NCBI RefSeq assembly: GCF_024256385.1
Contig: NZ_JAMLFW010000001.1
Location: 310,001 to 374,000 of the forward strand
Origin: Anatilimnocola floriformis
Lineage (GTDB): Bacteria > Planctomycetota > Planctomycetia > Pirellulales > Pirellulaceae
Length of the DNA: 64,000 nt
Direction: 5' to 3'
A program made the translations under genes and the position numbers. Positions 43,466-51,913 of this stretch are shown piece after piece. Numbering within the stretch: position 1 is the first letter of the stretch; each line of letters starts with the position of its first letter. Below the pieces are notes generated by a model, which was given only the letters and a program-made list of their open reading frames with translations, was not told the origin of the DNA and searched no databases.

Positions 43466-43927
43466 TCACTTGCAGGCCATTCCCTTTTTCCGCATGTCAT
43501 AGGGTTGAATTCCTGGCAGCGGTGAAGGCCGCAGTACGAGCGCGAGTAACGCACCGGCGACGGTTGCCAGCGGCACCGTGAGCAAGCTGAACCAGACGAG
43601 AAGCGGGCTGGGAATCTTCAGTAGCCAGTAGAGCGTGCTGCCCCAAATGAGCGCGCCGATCAGTGCGGGAAAAACCAAGCGGCCGCTGCGACAGATCAGA
43701 CCTGCCACGAGCGCGCCGCCGAAAGAGCCGACCGTGTAAGCGGCGATCAACATCACAAAGGCGATCGTCGGCAACTTTGCGACGGCGGCTTGCATCACTT
43801 GGGGATCGGGCGACTGCAAGTCCTCGGGCAACTCGCCCAGCAGTGCGAAGCCACCCAACTCGATTCCGGCGATCAGCGCCATCGCCACGAACAGTCCGGC
43901 AAAAAATCCAGCGATGTTTGGCAGCAT
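43466..43927 (-). CDS. Small membrane protein, four predicted helices
   Basis: A 153-residue protein with four hydrophobic helices: AGFFAGLFVAMALIAGIELG, IAFVMLIAAYTVGSFGGALVAGLI, LVFPALIGALIWGSTLYWLL and WFSLLTVPLATVAGALLALVL. The N-terminus is MLPNIAGFFAG, and a LGELPEDLQSPDPQVMQ loop separates helices one and two. No recognised family or catalytic residues. It stands upstream of and divergent from kdsD, 132 bp away. Confidence 0.75.
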   Translation of the reverse strand: MLPNIAGFFAGLFVAMALIAGIELGGFALLGELPEDLQSPDPQVMQAAVAKLPTIAFVMLIAAYTVGSFGGALVAGLICRSGRLVFPALIGALIWGSTLYWLLKIPSPLLVWFSLLTVPLATVAGALLALVLRPSPLPGIQPYDMRKKGMACK

Positions 43928-44059
43928 GATAGTTGGCTCACGATCGGATTGGATTTTTGCGTGCTAGCAGAGCGCCACTTCGCATTGTTCGATTCTGGCG
44001 ACTTTCTTACAATTCCCCACGGACTCTTTCTATAAAACCAGCGGTCAAGGATGACGGCG

Positions 44060-45184
44060 ATGAGTGCTTTACCGGCGGGCGGCCATGGATTGCTGTCGAG
44101 TCTGGAACAATTGCGCCAGGGTCGCGAAGTCATTCGCGCCGAAGCCAACACGTTGCAGGCGCTCGCCGAGCATTTGAATGACGATTTTTGCGCCGCCGTG
44201 CAATTGCTCCACTCCTGCCGCGGCAGCGTGCTGGTCGCGGGCATGGGCAAGGCCGGCCTGATCGGGCAGAAGATTGTTGCCACGCTCGCGTCGACCGGCA
44301 CGCGGAGCCACTTCGTTCATCCCAGCGAAGCCATTCACGGTGACCTCGGCCGGATTCATCGCGACGATGTGCTGCTGGTCCTTTCGTATAGCGGTGAGAC
44401 CGAAGAAGTCGTCCGCCTGTTGCCGACCGTGAAGCAACTCGGCGCGACCGTGATCGCCATCACCGGTCAGCCGACGAGCACGCTCGGAAAATTCGCGGCC
44501 GTCACGCTCGATCTCGGCGCCATTCGTGAAGCTTGCCCGCTCGGTCTCGCGCCGAGCGCGAGCACCACGGCGATGCTCGCGCTGGGCGATGCGCTCGCGC
44601 TTGTGCTCAGCCAGATGCGGCACTTCAGCGAGGAAGATTTCGCCCGCTTTCATCCTGGCGGCAGCCTCGGTCGAAAACTGGCCAAAGTCGAAGAAGCCAT
44701 GCGGCCGCTCGAGCAGTGCCGCATCGCAAGTTCTGAACAAACCGTTCGCGAAGCGCTGCTGCTGCAAAGTCGCCCCGGCCGCCGAACCGGCGCGGTGATG
44801 ATCGTCGATGAAACCGGTCATCTCGCCGGCATCTTCACCGACAGCGACCTGGCCAAGCTGCTGGAAGCTCGCCGCGAGTCGTGCATCGACGGCCCGCTCG
44901 CTGACGTCATGACCCAACGGCCCACTAGAGTCGAACTCGGCACGCGGTTGGTCGTGGCCTGCCAGCTGCTTGCCGATCGGAAGATCAGCGAACTGCCGGT
45001 GGTCAACGCACAGGGTCAACCCGTGGGTTTGATCGATATTACCGATGTATGGAATGTGCCGGTGGAGCACAGCGTGGAAGCAAACGAGCGCACGAAAATT
45101 CTCAAGCTCCACGCGCCCGGAGAATCGCCGTCGCCGAATTCGAAATCAAATGCCTCACGCAACATCGATACTTATTGGGACTAA
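44060..45184 (+). CDS. kdsD: Arabinose-5-phosphate isomerase KdsD (SIS plus two CBS)
   Basis: A 374-residue protein. The SIS domain (about 40-190) shows GSVLVAGMGKAGLIGQKIVATLASTG, then HPSEAIHGDLG and SYSGETEEVV. Two CBS domains follow (AGIFTDSDLAKLLEAR; ISELPVVNAQGQPVGLIDITD). This is the KdsD/KpsF architecture that converts ribulose-5-P to arabinose-5-P for Kdo synthesis. AAGGA lies 8 bp before ATG 44060; an earlier ATG at 44051 is less well placed. kdsC follows 51 bp downstream. Confidence 0.93.
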   Translation: MSALPAGGHGLLSSLEQLRQGREVIRAEANTLQALAEHLNDDFCAAVQLLHSCRGSVLVAGMGKAGLIGQKIVATLASTGTRSHFVHPSEAIHGDLGRIHRDDVLLVLSYSGETEEVVRLLPTVKQLGATVIAITGQPTSTLGKFAAVTLDLGAIREACPLGLAPSASTTAMLALGDALALVLSQMRHFSEEDFARFHPGGSLGRKLAKVEEAMRPLEQCRIASSEQTVREALLLQSRPGRRTGAVMIVDETGHLAGIFTDSDLAKLLEARRESCIDGPLADVMTQRPTRVELGTRLVVACQLLADRKISELPVVNAQGQPVGLIDITDVWNVPVEHSVEANERTKILKLHAPGESPSPNSKSNASRNIDTYWD

Positions 45185-45235
45185 CCTCCCCAACCCCTAA
45201 TCTCTAACCTCTAATCCCTTCCTCGCCGCCGCCCC

Positions 45236-45760
45236 ATGAAACTTTCTGACCGCTGCCGACGTATCGAACTACTGCTCTCCGATGTCGACGGCGTGCTGAC
45301 GGATGGCGGCATTACGTACGACAACCAGGGGATCGAGCACAAAAAGTTTCACATCCGCGACGGCCTGGGCATCAAGCTCTGGCAGCGAGCCGGTTTCAAG
45401 TTCGGCGTGCTTACCGCGCGGACGTCGCACATTGTGAAGCTGCGGGCCAGCGAGCTCGGCATCGAGATCGTGCGACAAGGCTTCGAACAAAAGTTGCCTG
45501 TGCTCCGCGAAGTGCTGAAACAGTTGAACCTCAAGCCCGAGCAATGTGCCTACATCGGCGATGACTTGACCGACCTGCCGTGCATTCGCAATGTCGGTCT
45601 GGGCGTCGCAGTAGCCGATGCTGCCGACGACGTGCAATCGGCGGCGGGCTTCATCACGCGGCTCGCCGGCGGCCAAGGGGCCGTGCGCGAGCTGGTCGAA
45701 CTGTTGTTGAAAGCCAAGGGGCGTTGGGACGAAACGATTCACCCTTACTTAGCTGATTAA
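45236..45760 (+). CDS. kdsC: Kdo-8-phosphate phosphatase KdsC
   Basis: A 174-residue HAD phosphatase of the tetrameric KdsC type. Motif I is LLLSDVDGVLTDGGI (about 13-27), motif II in VLTARTSHIVKLRA, motif III region IGDDLTDLPCI. It dephosphorylates Kdo-8-P, the step after KdsA in the Kdo pathway; the upstream neighbour makes arabinose-5-P for it. No C-terminal extension. The LPS-export-like gene begins 21 bp after its stop. Confidence 0.93.
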   Translation: MKLSDRCRRIELLLSDVDGVLTDGGITYDNQGIEHKKFHIRDGLGIKLWQRAGFKFGVLTARTSHIVKLRASELGIEIVRQGFEQKLPVLREVLKQLNLKPEQCAYIGDDLTDLPCIRNVGLGVAVADAADDVQSAAGFITRLAGGQGAVRELVELLLKAKGRWDETIHPYLAD

Positions 45761-45781
45761 CTCTGGCAGACTAACGGACTA

Positions 45782-48700
45782 ATGATTCACCTGCGGCGTT
45801 GGATATTCGCGACCTGCGTTCTCATCGTGGCCTATGGCGGCTACGCGTGGGGCATCGCGCCAATGCTGGAACCGCCGCCGGTCGCACGCGGTGTGAACCA
45901 AGTCGTCACGCAAGACCCGCGTCCCACTCCGCCGCCCGATGACATTCTCACGCTCTTTCCCGAAGATGCCTGGGAACGCCAAGGGGCCAAGAAAATCGAA
46001 ACCGAGCAGTTCACGCTGCTGCTCAAGGACTATCAGACCAACACCGACGGCCAGCTGGAAATCAAACCCGCGACGCTCATCTTCTTTGCGACTCCCGAGA
46101 AAGATGCGAACGGAAAACCCAAGAGCAAAGGCCGGCCGATTGTCCTCCGCGCGCCGCAAGGAGCGGTGCTGAAGTTCGATAAGCCGCTCGATTTCGCCCG
46201 CGCCGAGTTTGGCCGATTGGAAGGTGGCCGGCTGCCAGGCGAGCTCACCATTTTCAGTCCTCCCAGCAAGCCGGGCGCGAACGATGCGTTGCAGATCAAC
46301 ACGCGCAACTTGCAACTTGATCAGCAGCGGGCTTACACGCCACACGACGTCGACTTTCAGTATGGCGAGAGCTACGGCCGCGGCCGCGATCTGACGATCT
46401 TCCTCAAGCCGAGCGAAAAAGGTGGCGCCGATACGGCCTTCGGCGGCGTGAGCACGCTGCAGCTATCGCGCATCGAACGGATCCATCTCGACCTGCCCGG
46501 CGATTCGCTCGTGCCGAATATGTCTGCGCAACCAGCGGCTGGACCAACCAAGAAAAAAGCCCCGATCGAAATCACTTGTCGCGGCATGTTTGTCTTCGAT
46601 TTCGATCAACACCTGGCCGCGTTCGACGATCAGGTCGAGATCACGCGGATTCTCGCCGGCGGTTTGCCCGACAAGTTGACCTGCAATCGTCTGCGGATCT
46701 ACATGGGCGACGATGCTACGAAAAAAGCCATGAACGACAAACTCTCGGCCGCCGCAGCTGCGGGAGTCGAGGTTCCCAATGATCCGCTCCGCGGCGTGGC
46801 CGTTTCCAAGATCGTCGCCACCGGCAATCCGGTGATTCTCGAAGGACCGAGCACGGGCTTGTATGTGAAAGCGGCCCGCATGGAACTCATGCCGCCTCTG
46901 CGCCGCATCGCGCTCGAGAGTGGCCAGGGTTTGAAGCAAGTCACGCTCAAGCAAGGCCCGCACGTCTTCGATGCTGTGGAGCTGCAGTACGAAATGTCGC
47001 CGACCGGCGGCCTCGGCCGGTTGTGGGCCGCGGGACCGGGACACTTACAAACGATTCAACTCCTGAGTGGTCAGCCGCGCACGCTCGACGCCAAGTGGAA
47101 CAAAGAACTCCGCATTCAACCGCAAGACGGCGCGCAGGTGGTCTCGCTCGTTTCGCAAGCGGCTGTCTCGTTGCAGGCTCTCGGCACGTTTGTCGCCGAC
47201 GAGTTGCACTTCTGGCTGCAAGAGGTGCCCGCCGACAAAAACACGATGGTTCCCGCGCAGAACGACATGCTCGGCTCGACCGCTTACGGCGCTCAACCGG
47301 GCGCGACGGCGGGTCAGCCGAAAGTGCAGATCGTTCCCGATCGCTTGCTCGCGCTTCGCGGCGTGGAAGTGGAATCGCCCAAGTTGCACGCCAAGACCGA
47401 ACGCCTCGAAGCCTGGTTCTTCAAACCCGATCCCGCGGCAGTCGCTGCTGCCGCAACCAAGCCGCAGCCTCTGCCGCTCAAGCCCGGCACTTCCATGGGG
47501 CCAAAGAACGAGCCGCAGGGACCGCCGCAGAAATTCGATGTCACCGGCCAACTCGTGCAGATGCGCGTCGCCAACGGCGAAGGAGTCAACGGCGTCGAAG
47601 ATCTGACGATTCAAGGAAATGCGTCGATCGATGAAATTCAAACGACGATGCCCGGCGTGGCTCCCCTGAAACTGCGCGGCGAAGCCGTCGAACTCCGCGG
47701 CGGCACCACGCCCGACGCCATCGTGCATGTCGTCGGTCAACCGGCCAAGATCTCGGCCCGCGGACTGTCGCTGCAAGGCGATGCGATTCACTTGCACCGC
47801 GGCGAAAACCGCGTCTGGATCGACGGCCCCGGCGATGCCACGTTCCCCTTGCCGCAAAAAATTCCGCCGCCGGGCAGGCCCGTCGAGCCGCCGGAGTACA
47901 TGCGCGTCACCTGGCAGCGGCGGATGAATTTCGACGGCCAAACCGTGCATCTGGAAGAAGACGTGCAGGCCCGCACGGCGACGCAACTGGTGCTGTGCGG
48001 AATGCTCGATGCCTCGATCACCGAACGGATCGATTTCTCACAGCCGCAAATCGGCAGCAAAGTCGGCCTGGCCGAAATGAAGCTCGATGGCGGCGTGTAT
48101 CTCGAAAACAAAACGCTCGACCTCGCTGGGCAGCAGACTTCGTTCGACACGCTCGAAACGCCGAACCTCTACATCAATCAATTGACCGGCGCGATTCGCG
48201 CGATCGGCAAAGGCAAGCTCCTCACGCTCCGCAAAGGTGCGATCGCCGTTCCCGGCGCTCCCATGCCCGCCGCACCTGCCGCTGGCGGCGGCGCCGAGTT
48301 GCCGCTCACGCACCTGCTGGTTTCCTTCCAGCGCGGCATGGCCGGCGACATGAACAAGCGGACGGTGCAGTTCGAGCAGAACGTCGAAACCGTTTACACG
48401 CGCGTCGCCGATTGGCGCGATCGGCTGACCATCGAGATGATCGATCAGCGTGGCTTGCCCGCGCTGGGCGAGCAAGGCATTTTGATGACGAGCGACACGA
48501 TGCAAGTCGCACAGGTCGTCCCTCCCGCCGGCGGCGAGCCGACTTACGAACTGATCTCCGAAGGAAACACGCGCGTCGACGGCAAAGAGTTCACCGCGCG
48601 GGCCCATCGCATTACCTATGCGTCGCTCAAGGACATGCTCGTCGTCAAAGGGGACGGCCGGGCCGATGCCGAACTGTGGTACGCCCAAAAGGGTTCGACC

Positions 48701-48835
48701 ACCCACGCCTATCAGGCCGCACGTGAATTCCGTTATTGGCCGAAGACCGGCGCACTCGAAATTCAAGACGGCGGCCGCGGCGTGATCGAGCTGCAACAAC
48801 TGGGCAACAAGCCGCGACCGAATCGGCAACGCTGA
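45782..48835 (+). CDS. Very long LptA/LptC/OstA-like envelope protein
   Basis: A 1017-residue protein with one N-terminal membrane helix (RRWIFATCVLIVAYGGYAWG) and a long beta-rich body. The pattern of repeated EGNARID-like strands (ITCRGMFVFDFDQHLAAFDDQVEITRI, VDGKEFTARAHRITYASLKDMLVVKGDGRADA near the C-terminus) matches LptA/OstA and LptC, which form the periplasmic bridge for LPS. It is five times longer than LptA. Coupled to kdsD and kdsC, it probably serves LPS transport, perhaps as a continuous bridge (inference). A Pro-rich part lies at about 570-600. Confidence 0.75.
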   Translation: MIHLRRWIFATCVLIVAYGGYAWGIAPMLEPPPVARGVNQVVTQDPRPTPPPDDILTLFPEDAWERQGAKKIETEQFTLLLKDYQTNTDGQLEIKPATLIFFATPEKDANGKPKSKGRPIVLRAPQGAVLKFDKPLDFARAEFGRLEGGRLPGELTIFSPPSKPGANDALQINTRNLQLDQQRAYTPHDVDFQYGESYGRGRDLTIFLKPSEKGGADTAFGGVSTLQLSRIERIHLDLPGDSLVPNMSAQPAAGPTKKKAPIEITCRGMFVFDFDQHLAAFDDQVEITRILAGGLPDKLTCNRLRIYMGDDATKKAMNDKLSAAAAAGVEVPNDPLRGVAVSKIVATGNPVILEGPSTGLYVKAARMELMPPLRRIALESGQGLKQVTLKQGPHVFDAVELQYEMSPTGGLGRLWAAGPGHLQTIQLLSGQPRTLDAKWNKELRIQPQDGAQVVSLVSQAAVSLQALGTFVADELHFWLQEVPADKNTMVPAQNDMLGSTAYGAQPGATAGQPKVQIVPDRLLALRGVEVESPKLHAKTERLEAWFFKPDPAAVAAAATKPQPLPLKPGTSMGPKNEPQGPPQKFDVTGQLVQMRVANGEGVNGVEDLTIQGNASIDEIQTTMPGVAPLKLRGEAVELRGGTTPDAIVHVVGQPAKISARGLSLQGDAIHLHRGENRVWIDGPGDATFPLPQKIPPPGRPVEPPEYMRVTWQRRMNFDGQTVHLEEDVQARTATQLVLCGMLDASITERIDFSQPQIGSKVGLAEMKLDGGVYLENKTLDLAGQQTSFDTLETPNLYINQLTGAIRAIGKGKLLTLRKGAIAVPGAPMPAAPAAGGGAELPLTHLLVSFQRGMAGDMNKRTVQFEQNVETVYTRVADWRDRLTIEMIDQRGLPALGEQGILMTSDTMQVAQVVPPAGGEPTYELISEGNTRVDGKEFTARAHRITYASLKDMLVVKGDGRADAELWYAQKGSTTHAYQAAREFRYWPKTGALEIQDGGRGVIELQQLGNKPRPNRQR

Positions 48836-49074
48836 TTGTCGCCGAATTCTCCCAGAGCGAAGGCTGACTTCTATTTGCCACCGCCGGAACTTCGCGGGGC
48901 TCGTTCCTAAGCGCGCTTCAGGTTGACCTCAGCCCATCGTTTTCGGAGAAAACGACGACAAACGACAAAGCGCGCTCGGACCAAAGTTGTCCGACCTCGG
49001 CGAATAATGAGAGACGTTGCTCTTTCTCAAGCTGGTGGATTTTTTTGCGCTTCGTTGGCGAACGCTGAGTTCCC

Positions 49075-49270
49075 TACTCGGAGCTGATCGTTGTGAGGTG
49101 ATGCAATCTGTTGTGAACAACAACAGAAAGTAGTTGTAAAAAGCTGAGAAGTGTTGAGCGAATTTGTGTGGTGTTTTTTGTAAGGTTGGACGGCGAAACG
49201 GTTTGCGAGGATCAAGAAGTCGCCACAACTGTTGTGAACCAGCAGCGGTCAGCTGGGAATTCGCGGATTG
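49075..49270 (+). other. Intergenic element B, weaker relative of A and C
   Basis: A 440-bp gap (48836-49275) downstream of the LPS-export-like gene. From about 49080 it is rich in GTTGTG words like element A. It shares with A, in the same order, AGTAGTT(T)GTAA, AAGTGTTG and GGTGTTT(K)TT(C)GTAAG. A perfect 7-bp hairpin CTGTTGT/ACAACAG sits at about 49109-49127. The 20-nt terminal block of A and C is absent and no clear promoter is seen. The first 240 bp of the gap show nothing recognisable. Confidence 0.4.
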
Positions 49271-49275
49271 TTGAT

Positions 49276-49806
49276 TTATCGATAAAAATCGATCCATTGC
49301 AGTTTGATCCGCGCTGGATTCTCGGCGAGGTGCTTCGCGGCGATCGGCACTTGGAAGTAGCTGGTTTCTTTTTCGCCTTTGATAAACTTCGCCTCGCTGA
49401 AGAGTGGATCGCCGGCCTTCAATTCGCCGACTCGTTTGCCGCTGTGGTAGCTTGACCGCGCGGTATGATCGGCGGAACTGGCGACGGACCACTCGATGGC
49501 GGAGTTGCCGTGCGAAACCTTGAGCGACTCCAAGCCGCGGAGGTGCAACTTCAGCGTGATCTCTTTCGGCCAGGCTTCGCCCGAGCGCACCAGGTAGCAG
49601 GTATCGATGCCTCGCTCGCAGCGGATTTCGACGATGGCGTGTTTATCGTCGCCGGTGATCGCGACGGTGGTTCCTTCGCGGAACTCTTTAGCTTCAATTC
49701 CCGTTGCCTGCTGCGGCGGCTTTTCATCCGCGGCCTGGCTCACTTCTGCGCAAGTCATCAGTATTGTGCTAAGCAAGCCAATCAACAGCCAACCGTTGCG
49801 TGCCAT
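49276..49806 (-). CDS. Secreted protein of unknown function
   Basis: A 176-residue protein with a signal peptide (MARNGWLLIGLLSTILMTCAEVSQA). The mature part is a beta-rich domain (TTVAITGDDKHAIVEIRCERGIDTCYLVRSGEAWPKEITLKLHLRGLESLKVSHG) with two cysteines that may bond. No family recognised. It stands alone after element B. Confidence 0.7.
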   Translation of the reverse strand: MARNGWLLIGLLSTILMTCAEVSQAADEKPPQQATGIEAKEFREGTTVAITGDDKHAIVEIRCERGIDTCYLVRSGEAWPKEITLKLHLRGLESLKVSHGNSAIEWSVASSADHTARSSYHSGKRVGELKAGDPLFSEAKFIKGEKETSYFQVPIAAKHLAENPARIKLQWIDFYR

Positions 49807-49934
49807 CGCCAGTCCTCCTGCTTCCGGGCCCAGTAGATCATTTCAACCTACTGCCAGACTGCAGGGCCGCACAACGGGACGGCTGTATGGCGAGAGATTT
49901 TCGTCGGAAGAGTGCGCGTTCGGGCTCAGCGCGA

Positions 49935-50003
49935 GTTACGACTCTGATTGGTCGTAACTGGTCAGGGAAGGCGTCCGCGAGTATCACTTCTCAAGCGGAC
50001 GCC
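49935..50003. repeat. Two adjacent perfect hairpins
   Basis: GTTACGAC/GTCGTAAC (49935-49958, 8-bp arms, 8-nt loop) and GGCGTCCGC/GCGGACGCC (49970-50003, 9-bp arms, 16-nt loop). On the minus strand they follow the small basic protein gene, so they may end its transcript; no T run follows. The rest of the 241-bp gap shows nothing clear. Confidence 0.65.
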
Positions 50004-50047
50004 GCATGGTGGCTGTTCAGCGATGCGGACTGCTGTTGCCAGCCGGA

Positions 50048-50209
50048 CTACGAAGCCGGGACCAAAGCCTTGGCTTGCCAGGCGAACTTCTTCATCTTGT
50101 TGACGGCCTTGCGGCGGGCTTCTTTGCTCTTCAGCGTCTTCAATTTGCCGGCGTACTTCTGGCTGAGGGCAAGCTTGCGGGCGGCGGCGTTTTCAACGGA
50201 CTTCGACAT
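50048..50209 (-). CDS. 53-residue basic protein
   Basis: A short gene from ATG 50209 to TAG 50048: MSKSVENAAARKLALSQKYA followed by GKLKTLKSKEARRKAVNKM and a KFAWQAKALVPAS end. It is very Lys/Ala-rich, helical, with no hydrophobic segment. The GC-rich codon bias matches neighbours and the composition is that of a nucleic-acid-binding or ribosome-associated small protein. I do not recognise a family. A 75-codon frame on the other strand is less plausible. Two hairpins follow the stop. Confidence 0.6.
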   Translation of the reverse strand: MSKSVENAAARKLALSQKYAGKLKTLKSKEARRKAVNKMKKFAWQAKALVPAS

Positions 50210-50315
50210 GGGAAACTCGCGAATCAGAACTGAGTTTTAACGGGCAAACCGAAATAGGAAGCCCCATAGTGTAACCGATGGGGTGGCCCCCTGGCGAGAG
50301 GAGCTGGGACGAACT

Positions 50316-51053
50316 TTAGGTCCGAAAGGTCCCGCGGGCGATATTCGAGGCCTGGTTGGCTTCTTCGGGGACGGCTGGTGGCGGGCCGGGGCTGATATTC
50401 CAGGCCAGCGTGATGCGGGGGCGTTGGCCGCGGTAGGGATGCACGAAGTGGACAAACTCGCTGGGAAACATCAGCAAGGTGCCCGTGCGGATATCGGGCA
50501 GCAGGCCGCGGGTGGGCCGCTCGGGGTGGGTCGAGCAGCAGTAGGGGATCCGTGGGTCGCTGAAATGGAACCGGCCGGCCAGCTTTTCCTTGGGATCGGC
50601 TTCGCCCGGGTCGAGGTAGTACACCAGACTGGCCTGCGAATCGTAATGGCAGTGCGGGTACGAATAATCGCCCGGATCCATCACGTTGGCCCATTGATCG
50701 GTCGTGTGGGCCGACGTCTGGTTATATGCCTTGCAGAAAAATAGCAGCGCGCGGCGAGTAAGGAGCCTGGCGGCCGGCAGATCCCAGATCCCGGGATCAC
50801 GGATCTTTTTGCCGCCAAAACCGAGCATCCCCTGCGGTTGGCGGGCGGCTTGCTGGAGCAGGATGGCGGCAAACTCGGGATGAACCAGATTGCCATCGGC
50901 AAAGTTCACGCCAAAGATCCGGAGATCGTCGCGGGTGGTGACCGCCGTGCCGCGCGGCCAATGCACGGTGGTGCCCGCCGCAAAGGCGACGGGTTCGGCA
51001 TCGACCCGCTCATCGTTGACGGCGGTCAGTTGGAGAGATTCAAAACGTGGCAT
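50316..51053 (-). CDS. Putative 2-oxoglutarate/Fe(II)-dependent oxygenase
   Basis: A 245-residue protein of the family resembling TIGR02466-type putative 2OG-Fe(II) oxygenases. The iron facial triad is H-x-D in YPHCHYDSQASLVYYLDPGE and the distal His in FVHFVHPYRGQRPRITLAWNIS, where the Arg would bind 2-oxoglutarate. A Trp/Pro-rich FGVNFADGNLVHPEF starts the fold. No signal peptide; cytoplasmic. Substrate unknown. Stands between the basic protein gene and a lipoprotein gene. Confidence 0.8.
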   Translation of the reverse strand: MPRFESLQLTAVNDERVDAEPVAFAAGTTVHWPRGTAVTTRDDLRIFGVNFADGNLVHPEFAAILLQQAARQPQGMLGFGGKKIRDPGIWDLPAARLLTRRALLFFCKAYNQTSAHTTDQWANVMDPGDYSYPHCHYDSQASLVYYLDPGEADPKEKLAGRFHFSDPRIPYCCSTHPERPTRGLLPDIRTGTLLMFPSEFVHFVHPYRGQRPRITLAWNISPGPPPAVPEEANQASNIARGTFRT

Positions 51054-51143
51054 GAAGACTCCTGGTTTTCATACCAGTGTAGTCACCACGCTCTGCATGG
51101 TGAATGTGGTGCGCAAGGATGAAACGCCAGGCAAGGATGGCAA

Positions 51144-51791
51144 TTACTGCACCTTCGCCGTCGCGTCTTCCAGGATGTAGAGCGACCAGGTGTTGCCGTC
51201 GTCGCCAGTCTCGGGAACGATCTTCAGCTTCCCTTCGACGACCACGGTCGCGGTGGTGAAGTCGATGGCCTGGCCGGGCTTCATTTCGACCATGGCCAGG
51301 TGATCGGCTTGGCCGCCCGGGCCGTATTTGCATTCCTTGTTGCGGAGCAGGATGAACTTTTTGTTGGCCTTGGGCTTGTCGACATTGCCGTGCATCACAC
51401 CGGTAATGCTGATGCGTTGACCCTCGAGATCCTTCACTTCGTCCTTCAGCATCCACGGCCGAAACGGAATATCGGCTTGCATGCCGAGGATGATATTGTC
51501 GAAGGTAATCTTGATCGGATCGCCTGGCTTCCGCGGCGTGCGGTCGGCCTTGGGCCGACGGTTGGCGTCGGGATTGGCGTCGCTGTTTTTCTTCGGCTCT
51601 TCCTTGGCTGCAGGCTTTTCCGGAACCGCTTGCGCGAGCACTTGGGCCGCGGGAGGAGCGACGCCGCCCACGCCAGCGCTGGAAGTTTCCGTCGCCAGCG
51701 GGCAGCCAGTTTGGGTCAGCAGCGCGGATCCAATCAAACTGGCAATCAAGACGCGCGATCCCTGCCGGATCAAATTGTTGTCATGAGTCAT
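51144..51791 (-). CDS. DUF3299-like lipoprotein
   Basis: A 215-residue protein from ATG 51791 (MTHDNNLIRQGSRVLIAS). The signal ends at LTQTGC, a lipobox with the lipidated Cys. A Pro/Lys/Asp-rich linker precedes a beta domain (RPWMLKDEVKDLEGQRISITGVMHG, KKFILLRNKECKYGPGGQADHLAMVEM, ATVVVEGKLKI) that resembles DUF3299. DUF3299 function is unknown; periplasmic outer- or inner-membrane location inferred. Confidence 0.75.
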   Translation of the reverse strand: MTHDNNLIRQGSRVLIASLIGSALLTQTGCPLATETSSAGVGGVAPPAAQVLAQAVPEKPAAKEEPKKNSDANPDANRRPKADRTPRKPGDPIKITFDNIILGMQADIPFRPWMLKDEVKDLEGQRISITGVMHGNVDKPKANKKFILLRNKECKYGPGGQADHLAMVEMKPGQAIDFTTATVVVEGKLKIVPETGDDGNTWSLYILEDATAKVQ

Positions 51792-51913
51792 CGTGCGATC
51801 CTCATCCAAAACTGCAGCCCCGCGGCTTCCCTTTAAGGATTAGGAACCGCGCGGCTGGCTATCGACTCGTATTTGCGCAGGCATTCCGCCCTGAGTCAAC
51901 ATCACCAGCGCTG

